NCBI GenBank assembly: GCA_023150555.1
Contig: JAKLKQ010000023.1
Coordinates: forward strand, 1-64,000
From: Planctomycetota bacterium
GTDB taxonomy: Bacteria > Planctomycetota > SZUA-567 > H5-PLA8
DNA length: 64,000 nucleotides
Direction: 5' to 3'
Shown: piece after piece, positions 24,886 to 34,228 of the stretch
Layout: every line of letters starts with the position of its first letter
Numbering within the stretch: position 1 is the first letter of the stretch
Made by a program: the position numbers and the translations under genes
Notes under the pieces: model-generated
What the model was told of the DNA's origin: nothing
The model's input: the letters and a program-made list of their open reading frames with translations, nothing else
Databases searched by the model: none

Positions 24886-25536
24886 TCAATTCTCGTTCTC
24901 TTGCTCTCCCCGGCCGGGATCGAATGTGGTGGAGATCGCCTTCAAGGTCGCCTTCTCGGTGATCGGGTTGCCGCCGCGGTTCTTGATCTTCACCCGGTAG
25001 AGGCCATTGAAAAAGAAGAGGTCGCCGTTTCGCCATACGCCGACAGAGATCGGGTAATCGAACTCGAAGACGCCACCGCCGGAGGCGATATTGACCGGGA
25101 AGGCCTCCGAGAAGCCCTTGCCGAGGGAAAGCTTAAGTTTCTTATTCCGAGGCGTCCAGGTGCCCTTGCACTTGATGAATTCGAACGGCGCGAAGCCCAA
25201 CTCGGTCTTACCCTTCAGCCGTCCGCCCGGGTTGCCCTGCATGATCAGGCCGGGAACCTCGTCGAGTGGAATGAAATTGTCTGCTACAATAAATATCCCC
25301 ACGTCGTCGCCGGGCAGCAGCTCGATGCCCCGCACCCAGAGCTGAATCCAGTCCATCGGCTTATTGACTCGATGGCTGGTCACGAAGCGCATGTAAGCAT
25401 TTTCAAGGGTGACTATGGTAGCCAGCGCCCGGGAATCCGCTGCAGCCGGGCTGCTGCTTGCTCGAACGGTTGTCTCGAAGGTCACGCACGATACCGCGAT
25501 GGCTCCGAGCACGGCGACCAGCAACTTGAGCTTCAT
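24886..25536 (-). CDS. Small secreted protein, shared unknown module (copy A)
   Basis: 216 residues. A signal peptide (KLKLLVAVLGAIAVSCVTF) is followed by one unrecognised beta-rich module: RFVTSHRVNKPMDWIQLWVR, IELLPGDDVG, then GNPGGRLKGKTELG. It aligns along its length with the 25746-26366 product and, more loosely, with the last 180 residues of the giant protein. ATG 25536 (GGGAG upstream) is chosen over 25560. Same strand as its relatives; a truncated copy lies just downstream. Probably extracellular; role unknown. Confidence 0.75.
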   Translation of the reverse strand: MKLKLLVAVLGAIAVSCVTFETTVRASSSPAAADSRALATIVTLENAYMRFVTSHRVNKPMDWIQLWVRGIELLPGDDVGIFIVADNFIPLDEVPGLIMQGNPGGRLKGKTELGFAPFEFIKCKGTWTPRNKKLKLSLGKGFSEAFPVNIASGGGVFEFDYPISVGVWRNGDLFFFNGLYRVKIKNRGGNPITEKATLKAISTTFDPGRGEQENEN

Positions 25537-25745
25537 GACGTCTCCCTGTCTAAAAACCATTCTTCACGGTCGATGAAGAGAAAAAGTTTAGCAGGTAAAT
25601 GTTTGTATGCAATCCCATTTGTTGGCACCGGGATTCCGGTCGAGCGCGACTGCCTTTTTCTTGATGGAAAGGCCGGAGAGCACGCGACGCAGCCCGGAGG
25701 TTGCGTGCTAAAAATTCAGGCGTGTTCGAAAGGCCGGCGTCCGGT

Positions 25746-26366
25746 TTAGGTGACGGGTACGGCACCCTTCTTCAGCTTGATATCTTCGATCAGCGGACCG
25801 ACGGGCGAGTTGGTGAACTTCACCTGGAAGAGAGCCGGCAGGTCGGCCGGAGCGCCGTTCACGTAGATCCGGATGATCATGAAGAAGGGGAAGTTGAAGG
25901 CGCCGGCACCCGAGACGGTCGCGTCGATGGGCAGTTCGATCACGGTGCCCTTCTTAAAGGTCAGAACCAGCCGGCCATTTTTGGGCGAGTAGGTGGCGGT
26001 GCACTCCGTGAAAGTGTTCGGCCAAGCGCCCAATTGGCCCTTGGCTTTCAGGCGGCCGCCCGGCTTGCCGGAAAGGATCAGTACGTCGCCGGTGGTGGGG
26101 TCGCCAATGGGGACGATCCTGTCGGCCCTCAGTTCCAGGGCCAGTTCGTCGCCGGGGGCCAGCGTCATGCCGTCGACGGTGATCTTGATGATGTCCCGGC
26201 CCTTCCAGACCTTGTGGCTGGTGACGAACTTCAGAGTGGCTTTCTGGAGCGTAGTCAGGGCGAAGGCGCGGGAGTTGGCATTGCTGGTCGCGCGGGAAGT
26301 GCCCTGAAGGAACAGGCAGCACAGGGCCACGCTCGCCAAGGCAGTCACAAGTCGCTTCAACGTCAT
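25746..26366 (-). CDS. Small secreted protein, shared unknown module (copy B)
   Basis: 206 residues. Signal peptide (LVTALASVALCCLFLQG), then KFVTSHKVWKGRDIIKITVD, MTLAPGDELALEL, IVPIGDPTTGDVLILSGKPG and GRLKAKGQLG, matching copy A throughout. ATG at 26366 has GGGAG upstream and is preferred to the ATG at 26399. Spaced 209 bases from copy A, with no clear promoter identified. Predicted secreted or surface protein that may act with the giant protein; function unknown. Confidence 0.75.
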   Translation of the reverse strand: MTLKRLVTALASVALCCLFLQGTSRATSNANSRAFALTTLQKATLKFVTSHKVWKGRDIIKITVDGMTLAPGDELALELRADRIVPIGDPTTGDVLILSGKPGGRLKAKGQLGAWPNTFTECTATYSPKNGRLVLTFKKGTVIELPIDATVSGAGAFNFPFFMIIRIYVNGAPADLPALFQVKFTNSPVGPLIEDIKLKKGAVPVT

Positions 26367-26644
26367 CGGGAGACTCCCAGTACAAAAGGGCCCTGCCACC
26401 AGTAAAGATAACTAGCTTAGGCTCGATTTCGTTTGGGGTCAATCCCATAATTTGAGGAGCGGGGCCCCTGGCACGAGTGCTTGGGCCGAATTCCCGGGCT
26501 GCCTGGCGGAAGGGTTCTGGCCAAGGACCCCGGCCTGCTCTATCATGTGCCCGCCTTTTTCGAACAGCCAAGCAGCCGCAGGCTGCCCTCCGTCCGGACC
26601 GTCTTCCGGCGGACAGGTGGCGTGTGGCATCGGAACGACCGGAC

Positions 26645-28996
26645 ATGGTCCAGGACGAACAACCCAACCGCCCGGGGTCTTCCGGCACAACCGCCGCAGG
26701 AGCGGCCGGCGCTGCGGCGAAGGACTACCGCACCGGCCCGAAACTCGACGCGCGCGCCATCGACCGCCTGGCGGGCCTGGACCGCGCGGCCTCGGATTCG
26801 CCGACCTGGCGTGGCTGGCTGCTGGGGTTGGGGTCGGTGGCCTTCCTCTCGTTGGCCACGCCCTACGTCGAGTTCGTGCTCAACGGCAGCCAGGTCACCA
26901 TCCACCTGCTGCCGACCAGCCCGCTGATCATGCTGGTGCTCTTCCTGGCCATTCAGGCCGTGTTGTACAAACTCAGCAGCACGCTGGCGCTGCCGCGCCA
27001 GGACCTGGTGCTGGCGACGTGCATGATGATGGTCAGCGCGGCGATTCCCGGCTACGGCTTCATGATCTACGTGACTGGCGTGATGGCCAACGTCCCCTAC
27101 AACGCACAGGACAAGGCCTTCCAGGAATATCTGCTGCCCTATATCGATTCCCACCTGATTCCGGACCGCGATGCGGTGAAATCGTTCATCGACGGGTTGC
27201 CGGCCGACCAGCCGATTCCCTGGCAGTCGTGGGTTGCCCCTTACGGGCTGTGGGCGTTGATGGCGGTGCTGATCTTCGGGATGATGTTCGCGATCTGCAG
27301 CGTCCTGCGCAAGCAGTGGGCCGACCGCGAGCGCCTGCCGTTCCCGCTCGCGCAGGTGCCGATGGAGATGATGGAAGGGGTGCAGGGGGCCCACGAGCGC
27401 AAGAAACCCTTCCTGCACGACAAGTTTGCATTGATTGGGATCGCCATCCCGCTGGTGCTGCACAGCTGGAACGCGATGCAGGATTACGTCACCAATTGGC
27501 CGGCCATTCCGCTGCAATTCAGAAATCTCGACAAGACCTACATGACCGAGCTGCCGTGGAACGCCCTTTCGCCGGTGCACGTTTACATCTTCCCGGCGGT
27601 CATCGGGCTGACCTACCTGATCAGCCTGGAGGTCTCCTTCAGCCTCTGGTTCTTCTACTTCGTCCAGAAGATCTGCGCGTACCTGGCGGTGCAGATGGGC
27701 CTGGGCAAGAGCCACCAGGACTTCTACGCCAGCGGCGGGCACAAGGGCTTTATGGTCGACCAGGGCGGCGGCGCGCTGGTTGCGATGGTGTTGTTCGGTT
27801 TCTGGATGAGCCGCACGCACCTGGCCGAGATCTGGGCGCGCGCCGTGGGCTTGAAGCCCCGCATCGAGGAGGAAGACAGCGAGGGCCTATCGCCGCGCGT
27901 TGCGCTGATCCTCTTCGCCGCCTGCTTTGCAGGCTCCGTCGTGTGGCTCACCTACTTCGGATTCGGCCTGGGCCAGGCCCTGCTGACCATCGTCGCGCTG
28001 GTGATCATCCTCACCGGCGTCACGCGCCTGGCCTGCGAGGGCGGGCTCTTCTACGTGCAGTCGGACATCTCACCGGCCAGCGTGCTTGACGCGGCCTTCA
28101 CGCCGCTGGGCGTGGGGCCGCACACCATCGTTCCGCTGGGCATGTGGAGCCGCATCTTCACCTTCGACTGGGGCCGCACCTCTCCGATGCCGGCGATGAT
28201 GCACAGCCTGAAGCTCAGCAGCGATTTGCGCCTGCGCAAGAAGCCGCTGGTGCTGGGGATCGCGCTGGCCCTGGCCGTGGCTCTGGTGCTGGGCTTCGTC
28301 TCGTTCATGAAAACGGCCTACCGCAACGAAGGCGGCGCCGCGCAGTTCGAGGGCGGCGACAGTTGGACCGTCATGTCCGCGCCGAAGACCGACAACAAGC
28401 GCAGCGCCACCTACGTCTCGCAGATTCTGGCCCTGGACGCAAAGAAGGACGAGGAATTTGCCGAGCGTGCCATCGGCGCCGCGAAGCTGCGCCGGGAAGA
28501 AGCCCGCAGATACCAGGACGAACTGGTTCAGGAACGCAAGGTCGGCAAGCGCACGATGCTGCCCGAGCGGCTGGTCGCGGAAGGAAAGCTCACCAGCGAG
28601 GACGCCCAAAAACTGCTCGACCAGGGCGACCTGGTACCGGCCGCGTCGCTGCCCCGGGCCGCCGTGCGCGATTGGCCGCGCATCTTCTGGACCGGCCTTG
28701 GCGGCGTGCTGATGGTGGTCTTTATGATCCTGCGCACGCGCGTCTTCTGGTGGCCGCATCCGATCGGCTACGTGGCGTGGATGCACGCCGAGCCCATGGC
28801 CAAGCTGTGGTTCTCGATTTTCATGGGCTGGGGCCTGAAATGGGCCATCACCCAATACGGCGGTTACCGCATCTATTACATGCTGAGGCGGCTGTTCGTG
28901 GGGCTGGTGGTTGGCGAGGTCGTCGCCGCGGGCCTGTGGATCGCCATCGCGCACTTCTCGGACCACCTCAACGCCTACCCGATTCACATCAACTAG
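26645..28996 (+). CDS. DUF6785/DUF6784-type multi-pass membrane protein
   Basis: 783 residues. About 14 TM helices, starting near residue 60 (WLLGLGSVAFLSLATPYVEF). Signature LPFPLAQVPMEM follows a cytoplasmic loop with ADRER. A charged soluble segment lies between about 580 and 680. The architecture matches the DUF6785 family of planctomycetes and relatives, which resembles oligopeptide transporters. Transport is an inference. ATG 26645 follows CGGAAC; the frame is open to 26477 but the added part is Arg/Pro-rich and unlikely. Converges with the coiled-coil gene. Confidence 0.8.
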   Translation: MVQDEQPNRPGSSGTTAAGAAGAAAKDYRTGPKLDARAIDRLAGLDRAASDSPTWRGWLLGLGSVAFLSLATPYVEFVLNGSQVTIHLLPTSPLIMLVLFLAIQAVLYKLSSTLALPRQDLVLATCMMMVSAAIPGYGFMIYVTGVMANVPYNAQDKAFQEYLLPYIDSHLIPDRDAVKSFIDGLPADQPIPWQSWVAPYGLWALMAVLIFGMMFAICSVLRKQWADRERLPFPLAQVPMEMMEGVQGAHERKKPFLHDKFALIGIAIPLVLHSWNAMQDYVTNWPAIPLQFRNLDKTYMTELPWNALSPVHVYIFPAVIGLTYLISLEVSFSLWFFYFVQKICAYLAVQMGLGKSHQDFYASGGHKGFMVDQGGGALVAMVLFGFWMSRTHLAEIWARAVGLKPRIEEEDSEGLSPRVALILFAACFAGSVVWLTYFGFGLGQALLTIVALVIILTGVTRLACEGGLFYVQSDISPASVLDAAFTPLGVGPHTIVPLGMWSRIFTFDWGRTSPMPAMMHSLKLSSDLRLRKKPLVLGIALALAVALVLGFVSFMKTAYRNEGGAAQFEGGDSWTVMSAPKTDNKRSATYVSQILALDAKKDEEFAERAIGAAKLRREEARRYQDELVQERKVGKRTMLPERLVAEGKLTSEDAQKLLDQGDLVPAASLPRAAVRDWPRIFWTGLGGVLMVVFMILRTRVFWWPHPIGYVAWMHAEPMAKLWFSIFMGWGLKWAITQYGGYRIYYMLRRLFVGLVVGEVVAAGLWIAIAHFSDHLNAYPIHIN

Positions 28997-29166
28997 CAGG
29001 GCTCTGGTGTGCTTTCGCGGTGGGGAGCTTCTTCGCCGGCGTGGATGGTTCGCCGCGCGGCGGCGCCAGGATCACGGCCAGCAGAAGCAGCAGCGCCAGT
29101 GCGAAGGCGGCGCCGATCCCGATGTAGATCTTGGTGCGTTGATCCCTGGTGCCGCCTGCGCCGGCT

Positions 29167-29973
29167 TCAGTCCGCCGTCTTCGCTGCGGGGGCCGCGGCC
29201 TCGGTCTTGGCGGGGGCGTTGACTTTCTGGATGCCCTTCGCGGGGTTGGACATGGTGACCTCGCCGGTGCTGCGCAACTCGATGAGGTAGTATTCGCCCT
29301 TCTTCACCTTCTGGTAGACGGCGGTGCCCTGCGCGGCGCGGATGTCGTGCTTCTTGCGCAGGTTCGGGTCGGTCGCGATGTTCCAGAAGTCCTTCCAGAT
29401 GCCCTTCTCGTAATCGGACGGCGCGTGGCCGGCGGCGTAGGCCAGCGGCGCTTCGCCTTCAACGTCCAGAGCGTACCCTTCGTCGGGCTTGAGCTTGTTC
29501 GAGAAGAGGCGCCTGAAGATCATTACCGCCTTGTCCTTCAGCGGCTCCCCGTTCTTGACGTGCTGGTCGAGGTGCTTCAGCACCAGTGCGTCGACGTAGA
29601 TCTCGTCGCCGTGCAGCGAGATGTTTTCGGCCTGACGCAGCGGGTTGCCGTCCTTGTCCAGCTCCACGAATTTGCAGATGGTCGTGATGTGCCCGTCAGG
29701 TGTGGTCTGCTGGTCGTCGATCCACAGGTTCGCGCGGCGCTCGGTGCGCTCCAGATTCTTAACGAAGCCCTCGAGTTCCTCCTTCTCCTTCTTCAGGCGC
29801 GCGTTCTCCGCTTCCTTCTTCTTCAGTTCCTCTTCGAGGTGCCGCTCCTTGGCCTTCATGGGCGCTACGACCAGCTGGTCCACGGCGTAGATGCCGCCGC
29901 CGGCGGCGCCGGCGATGACGGCCAAGTAGACGATCCACTTGATCGAAGGTCCGCGTTTGGTTGCATCGGCCAT
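29167..29973 (-). CDS. Membrane-anchored coiled-coil protein
   Basis: 268 residues. One N-terminal TM helix (about 12-32, WIVYLAVIAGAAGGGIYAV) is followed by a coiled coil (about 36-78, EEELKKKEAENARLKKEKEE) and a soluble domain with NLWIDDQQTTPDGHITTICK. The tail is Ala/Lys-rich. Topology N-in, bulk outside. AGGAGAG precedes ATG. No family recognised. Divergent from hisD with a 135-base gap holding TGCACGATGT at 30045. Confidence 0.75.
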   Translation of the reverse strand: MADATKRGPSIKWIVYLAVIAGAAGGGIYAVDQLVVAPMKAKERHLEEELKKKEAENARLKKEKEELEGFVKNLERTERRANLWIDDQQTTPDGHITTICKFVELDKDGNPLRQAENISLHGDEIYVDALVLKHLDQHVKNGEPLKDKAVMIFRRLFSNKLKPDEGYALDVEGEAPLAYAAGHAPSDYEKGIWKDFWNIATDPNLRKKHDIRAAQGTAVYQKVKKGEYYLIELRSTGEVTMSNPAKGIQKVNAPAKTEAAAPAAKTAD

Positions 29974-30108
29974 GGTTGTCTCTCCTGCCCGGAAGCGGCC
30001 TTGGTGCCGCCTCCTTATAGTAATCCTCGTCTAGTATACAGTCATGCACGATGTTCTTTCCGCCCAAGTTTGCCACTTCACTTGTATCTTGGCTCATAAC
30101 ATGGGTTA

Positions 30109-31488
30109 ATGGGATTCATGCCGACTTTACTGAAGGTCCTCGACGCCGGTTCGCCGGCCGCCCAACGAGCCCTCGCCCGCCTGCACGGGCGCTTGGGCGC
30201 CATGGAGCGCCTCGACAGTGCGCCCTACCGCGCGCGCGTGAAGGCGCTCTTCGGCAAAGTGCTGCCGCCGGACCGGGTCGTCGCGCGCATCCTCGCCGAC
30301 GTGCGCGCCCGCGGGGACAAGGCGCTCTTTTCGTACGCCAAACGCATCGACGGCTTCCGCGCGAACGCCCGTACGCTGAAGGTCTCGCGCGCCGAGATTC
30401 GCGCCGGCTACCGCCGTACACCGCCGGCCGTGCGCAAGGCCTTGGGCCTGGCCGCGCACCGCATCGCCGACTACCAGAGCCGCCTGATGCCGAAGAACCT
30501 GGCGCCCGCCGCCGCCAGGAGCGGCCCGCCCGGTGTGAAGTGCGGCCTGGCCTGGAGCCCCATAACGCGCGCGGGCCTTTACGTGCCGGGCGGGACAGCG
30601 GCGTATCCGTCGAGCGTGCTGATGAACGCGGTGCCGGCGATCGTCGCGGGCGTGCGCGAGCTGGCGCTGGCCACGCCCTCCGCGCCCGACGGCAAGCTGA
30701 ACGACGGCGTGCTTTGCGCGTGCGAGATCCTGGGTTTGACCGAACTCTACCGCATGGGCGGCACGCAGGCGATCGGCGCGCTGGCCTTCGGGACGAAGAC
30801 GGTTCGGCGCGTCGAGAAGATCGCCGGGCCGGGCAACCTCTTCGTGATGCTGGCCAAGCGCGCGGTCTTCGGCCACGTCGACATCGACATGCTCGCAGGT
30901 CCCAGCGAGGTTCTGGTGCTCGCCGACGGCAACGCGCGCGCGGACTGGATCGCCGCGGACCTGCTGGCGCAGGCCGAGCACGATCCGCTGGCCTCGTGCG
31001 TGCTCGTTACGCCCAGCCGCGCGCTGGCCCAGCGCGTGCAAAAGGAAGCCGCCGCGCAGTTGAAGACGCTTCCCCGGCGCACCATCGCCGCTGCGTCGCT
31101 GCGCGATTGGGGCCTGGCGCTGGTGACGCGGAACATGAACGAAGCCGTCGCAGTGTCGAACGGCCTTGCGCCCGAGCACCTCGAGATCCACGCTCGCAAT
31201 CCCCGCGCGCTGGCCAAACGCCTGCACACCGCCGGCGCGATCTTCCTGGGTCCGCACGCCACCGAGCCCCTGGGCGACTACGTCGCCGGGCCCAGCCACA
31301 CGCTGCCCACGGGCGGGACCGCGCGCGCCTTCAGCGGCATCAGCGTGTATACTTTCCTGCGCCGCACGAGCTGGATCGAGGCCGATGCCAAGGGCCTGCG
31401 CGCCCTGGGCGGCGCCATCGAGACGCTGGCCGAGACGGAGGGCCTGGAGGCCCACCGCCGCGCAACCGCGATCCGCTTCGGCCGCTAA
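30109..31488 (+). CDS. hisD: Histidinol dehydrogenase
   Basis: 459 residues. The last steps of histidine synthesis, L-histidinol to L-histidine with NAD and zinc. Family motifs: AGLYVPGGTAAYPSSVLMNA, RMGGTQAIGALAFGT, KIAGPGN, IDMLAGPSEVLV, AEHDPLASCVLVT, APEHLEI, GPHATEPLGDYVAGPSHTLP. ATG 30109 and ATG 30118 are both possible; neither has a strong SD. First of hisD-hisC-hisB on one strand; hisC starts 25 bases on. Confidence 0.96.
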   Translation: MGFMPTLLKVLDAGSPAAQRALARLHGRLGAMERLDSAPYRARVKALFGKVLPPDRVVARILADVRARGDKALFSYAKRIDGFRANARTLKVSRAEIRAGYRRTPPAVRKALGLAAHRIADYQSRLMPKNLAPAAARSGPPGVKCGLAWSPITRAGLYVPGGTAAYPSSVLMNAVPAIVAGVRELALATPSAPDGKLNDGVLCACEILGLTELYRMGGTQAIGALAFGTKTVRRVEKIAGPGNLFVMLAKRAVFGHVDIDMLAGPSEVLVLADGNARADWIAADLLAQAEHDPLASCVLVTPSRALAQRVQKEAAAQLKTLPRRTIAAASLRDWGLALVTRNMNEAVAVSNGLAPEHLEIHARNPRALAKRLHTAGAIFLGPHATEPLGDYVAGPSHTLPTGGTARAFSGISVYTFLRRTSWIEADAKGLRALGGAIETLAETEGLEAHRRATAIRFGR

Positions 31489-31513
31489 CCGACCACCTTA
31501 CGTAGAGGAACGC

Positions 31514-32596
31514 ATGCCGCGCTTTCGTCCCAACGTCGCAGCCATGGAGGCCTACCAGCCCGGCGAGCAGCCGCCGGCGGGCGCGAAGGTCATCAAGCTG
31601 AACACCAACGAGTGCCCCTATCCGCCGAGCCCGAAGGTGGCCGAGGCCATCCGCGCGGAACTCGACGCCGGCGCCGCGCCCGGCGACCGCCTGCGCCTGT
31701 ACAGCGACCCCGGCGCCACGGCGCTGCGGCAGGCCGCCGCCGAGGCCTACGGATTCCCCGTCGAGTGCGTGCTGCACGGCAATGGCAGCGACGAGTTGCT
31801 CGCGATGCTGATGCGCGCGTTCGTGGGCGAGGGCGAATCGATCGCCTATGCCATGCCGACGTACGTGCTCTACGAGACCCTGGCCAACGCGCAGGCCGCG
31901 AAGATCGTCACCTTCGACTACGGGCGCGATTTCGCGCTTCCGCAGGGGCTCTTCGGCTGCGACGCTAAGATCGTCTTCGTCGCGAGTCCGAACTCGCCCA
32001 GCGGCACGCTGTACGCGAAAGCCGAACTCGAGAGACTCGCTCGGAGCCTGCCCAACGGCGTGCTGGTGATCGACGAGGCCTACGTCGCGTTCGCCGAGTC
32101 GGATGCAATGGAACTCGCGAAAAAGCTGCCGAACGTCGTCGTGCTGCGCACCTTCAGCAAGAGCCACAGTTTGGCCGGGATGCGCCTGGGGCTGCTCTTC
32201 GGGCCGAAGGACCTGGTCGCCGGGCTGTGGAAGGTGAAGGACAGCTACAACCTCGACCGCTTGGCCATCGCCGCCGGGGCGGCCTCGCTGCGCGACCCCA
32301 ACTGGACCGCGGCGAACGTCGCGAAGGTCCGCGCCACGCGCGCGCGCCTCTCGAAAGAGCTGGCCGCGCTGGGGCTGGACGTGCTGCCCAGCCAGGCGAA
32401 CTTCGTCTTCGCGCGGATGAAAGACGCCGCGACGGCCGAGGGCGCCTATCGTTTCCTCAAGGCGCAGGGCATTCTCGTACGATACTTCCCTGCCCCCCGC
32501 CTGCGGCTGCAGGACGGCCTGCGCGTGAGCGTGGGCACGGACGCCGAGATCGACGCGCTGCTGGCGAAGCTCAAGGAGTATCTGGCCCGTGGCTAA
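31514..32596 (+). CDS. hisC: Histidinol-phosphate aminotransferase
   Basis: 360 residues, fold-type I PLP aminotransferase. Motifs: KLNTNECPYPPSP, GNGSDELL, PTYVLYE, SPNSPSGTL, VIDEAYVAFAE and the PLP lysine K216 in TFSKSHSLAGMRLG. Converts imidazole-acetol phosphate to L-histidinol phosphate. GAGGAA precedes ATG 31514; the frame is open upstream to 31166 but that part overlaps hisD. It overlaps hisB by 8 bases. Confidence 0.95.
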   Translation: MPRFRPNVAAMEAYQPGEQPPAGAKVIKLNTNECPYPPSPKVAEAIRAELDAGAAPGDRLRLYSDPGATALRQAAAEAYGFPVECVLHGNGSDELLAMLMRAFVGEGESIAYAMPTYVLYETLANAQAAKIVTFDYGRDFALPQGLFGCDAKIVFVASPNSPSGTLYAKAELERLARSLPNGVLVIDEAYVAFAESDAMELAKKLPNVVVLRTFSKSHSLAGMRLGLLFGPKDLVAGLWKVKDSYNLDRLAIAAGAASLRDPNWTAANVAKVRATRARLSKELAALGLDVLPSQANFVFARMKDAATAEGAYRFLKAQGILVRYFPAPRLRLQDGLRVSVGTDAEIDALLAKLKEYLARG

Positions 32597-33236
32597 GAAG
32601 ACCGCTTTGAAGACCAAGAAGGCGCCCAAGGCCGCCAAGACGGACGGCCGCGTGGCGGAGATCGCGCGCAAGACGAAGGAGACGGACATCCGCGTGCGCC
32701 TGGACCTGGACGGCACGGGCGCGGCGAAGGTCGCCAGCGGCGTGGGGTTCTTCGACCACATGCTCGAGGCGCTCGCCAAGCACGGCGCGTTGGACCTGGA
32801 ACTGCTGTGCAAGGGCGACACGCACATCGACGACCACCACACGGTCGAGGACATCGGCATCGTGCTGGGGCAGGCGGCGGGCAAGGCCCTGGGCAACAAG
32901 GCCGGTATCCGGCGCTTCGGGTTCGCCAGCGTGCCGCTGGACGAGGCCCTGGCGCAGGTGACGATCGACCTCTCCGGCCGCGCGCACGTCTCGTTCGAAG
33001 GCGCCAAATTGCTGGGCAAGGGCAAGGTCGGAAACTTCGACGTCGAATTGCTCGAGGACTTCCTCGGCGCTTTCGCCAGCGCTTCGTTGAGCACGCTGCA
33101 CGTGGAGATCCGCAGCGGGCGCAACCAGCACCACATGATCGAGGCGACCATGAAGGCCTTTGCGCGCGCGCTGCGCCAGGCGGCGGAACGCGACGAACGC
33201 ATCCGCGGCGTGCCCAGCACCAAGGGCGTGCTGTAA
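32589..33236 (+). CDS. hisB: Imidazoleglycerol-phosphate dehydratase
   Basis: 215 residues. Two half-domains with the Mn-binding motifs DTHIDDHHTVEDIGI and GRNQHHMIEATMKAFA; also GFFDHML and STKGVL at the C-terminus. Dehydrates IGP to imidazole-acetol phosphate. Start is GTG at 32589 inside the end of hisC. About 20 extra Lys/Ala-rich residues (KKTALKTKKAPKAAK) precede the conserved RVAEIARKTKET. The phosphatase half found in enteric HisB is absent. Confidence 0.95.
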   Translation: MAKKTALKTKKAPKAAKTDGRVAEIARKTKETDIRVRLDLDGTGAAKVASGVGFFDHMLEALAKHGALDLELLCKGDTHIDDHHTVEDIGIVLGQAAGKALGNKAGIRRFGFASVPLDEALAQVTIDLSGRAHVSFEGAKLLGKGKVGNFDVELLEDFLGAFASASLSTLHVEIRSGRNQHHMIEATMKAFARALRQAAERDERIRGVPSTKGVL

Positions 33237-33509
33237 CTTCACCCTTTCAACCTATTCTCACAGGTGCAGCACCGGTTCCAGTGTCCGGAAGTGCCGAATT
33301 GTGTCGCTTTGGCTAACCACAATTGTCACCGCCCAACCGGTTGGAATTCGAGCGTACGCATAAGGTATTGCCGCGCCGCATCGTAGAAAGTGCATGCACT
33401 TCGAAGCAGATCGGTCCAGCGCTTGCATCGGAATTTACCGTCCTGCCGGTCGGGAAGTGCGGGATATAGGGTAGAATAGGAAAAAGGGAAGGACCTGGAG
33501 TGCACCCGG
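33237..33509. other. Intergenic region with 14-bp GTGCA palindrome
   Basis: No gene seen. AAGTGCATGCACTT (33388-33401) is a perfect palindrome of two GTGCA/TGCAC half-sites. GGTGCAGCACC at 33262-33272 is near-palindromic. TAGAAT within GGGTAGAATAGG (about 33470) may be a -10 for the next gene. Confidence 0.45.
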
Positions 33510-34225
33510 ATGGAAGACACCGCGATCATCCCTGACGCAACCGGCGAAGGCGAAGCCGAGGGCGAATACTTCAAGTACGCCATCTTCGCGTTCGAGGATG
33601 CGGGCCTCGCCGACAACCTCAAGGTCATGGACGAACTCGCGCGCGCGTTCGCCGAACAGCCGCACGGCGCGGACACGGCCTTCCACGTGACGCGCACCAT
33701 GGACGAAGCCGGCGATGCGATCGACGGTTTCAAGGCGCGAAACTGCGGCAGCGCCTACAGCCTGGCGGTGCTTAACCTCAACAATTTCCCCTCTGCGCCC
33801 GAATTGGAGTTCCTGCTCAGCGGGCCGGTGCTGGGCGATCCCAAGACCGTCTTCCTGGCGTCCATGCGCGCGATCAAGGGCCCGGCCTACGCCTTCGCGC
33901 GCGCGAAGGTGGACCGCGAGAACAACCGCATCGTCCGCGAGTCGCTGTTCGGGGCGCCGTCGTGCGTCGAGTTCTACGCGCCGGACCGCATCCCTGAGAC
34001 GGCGGTGCTGGTCGCCGAGTGGTCGCCGAGGTCCTCAACGCGATCCTCGACGATACGGACGCCTCGTCGCGTTCGCGGCAGACCGGCATGGTGCTGCGCG
34101 CCCGCGACAGCAGGGCCCGCGAGGTGATGGGGCGCAGCGCGACGCTCTACGCAGGGCGCTATCCTAAAGGCGGCTTCGACGCCAACGCGGCCGTGCACGA
34201 CAGCGGCCGCCACGATGCCCCGTAA
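33510..34225 (+). pseudogene. Frameshifted hypothetical gene (11-bp tandem duplication)
   Basis: The frame from ATG 33510 encodes an acidic start and a domain with YFKYAIFAFEDAGLADNL and RNCGSAYSLAVLNLNNF. It then turns to low-complexity Ser/Arg after LVAEWSPRSS. The natural continuation (VAEVLNAILDDTDASSRSRQ to 34225) lies in another frame. GGTCGCCGAG is duplicated in tandem at 34010-34020 and 34021-34031; removing one 11-base unit joins the frames into a protein of about 234 residues. Unrecognised family. Either a real inactivating mutation or an assembly error. Confidence 0.65.
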
Positions 34226-34228
34226 CAC

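Noticed and set aside
28989..29132. Minus-strand TM-like peptide (IYIGIGAAFALALLLLLAVI and a Lys/Pro tail) after the coiled-coil gene
   Set aside because: Looks like a membrane anchor but no ATG, GTG or TTG start was found in frame before it; it could only be reached by a frameshift in the upstream gene, for which there is no evidence.
31340..33223. Minus-strand open frame opposite hisC-hisB
   Set aside because: Antisense shadow of two confidently identified histidine genes.
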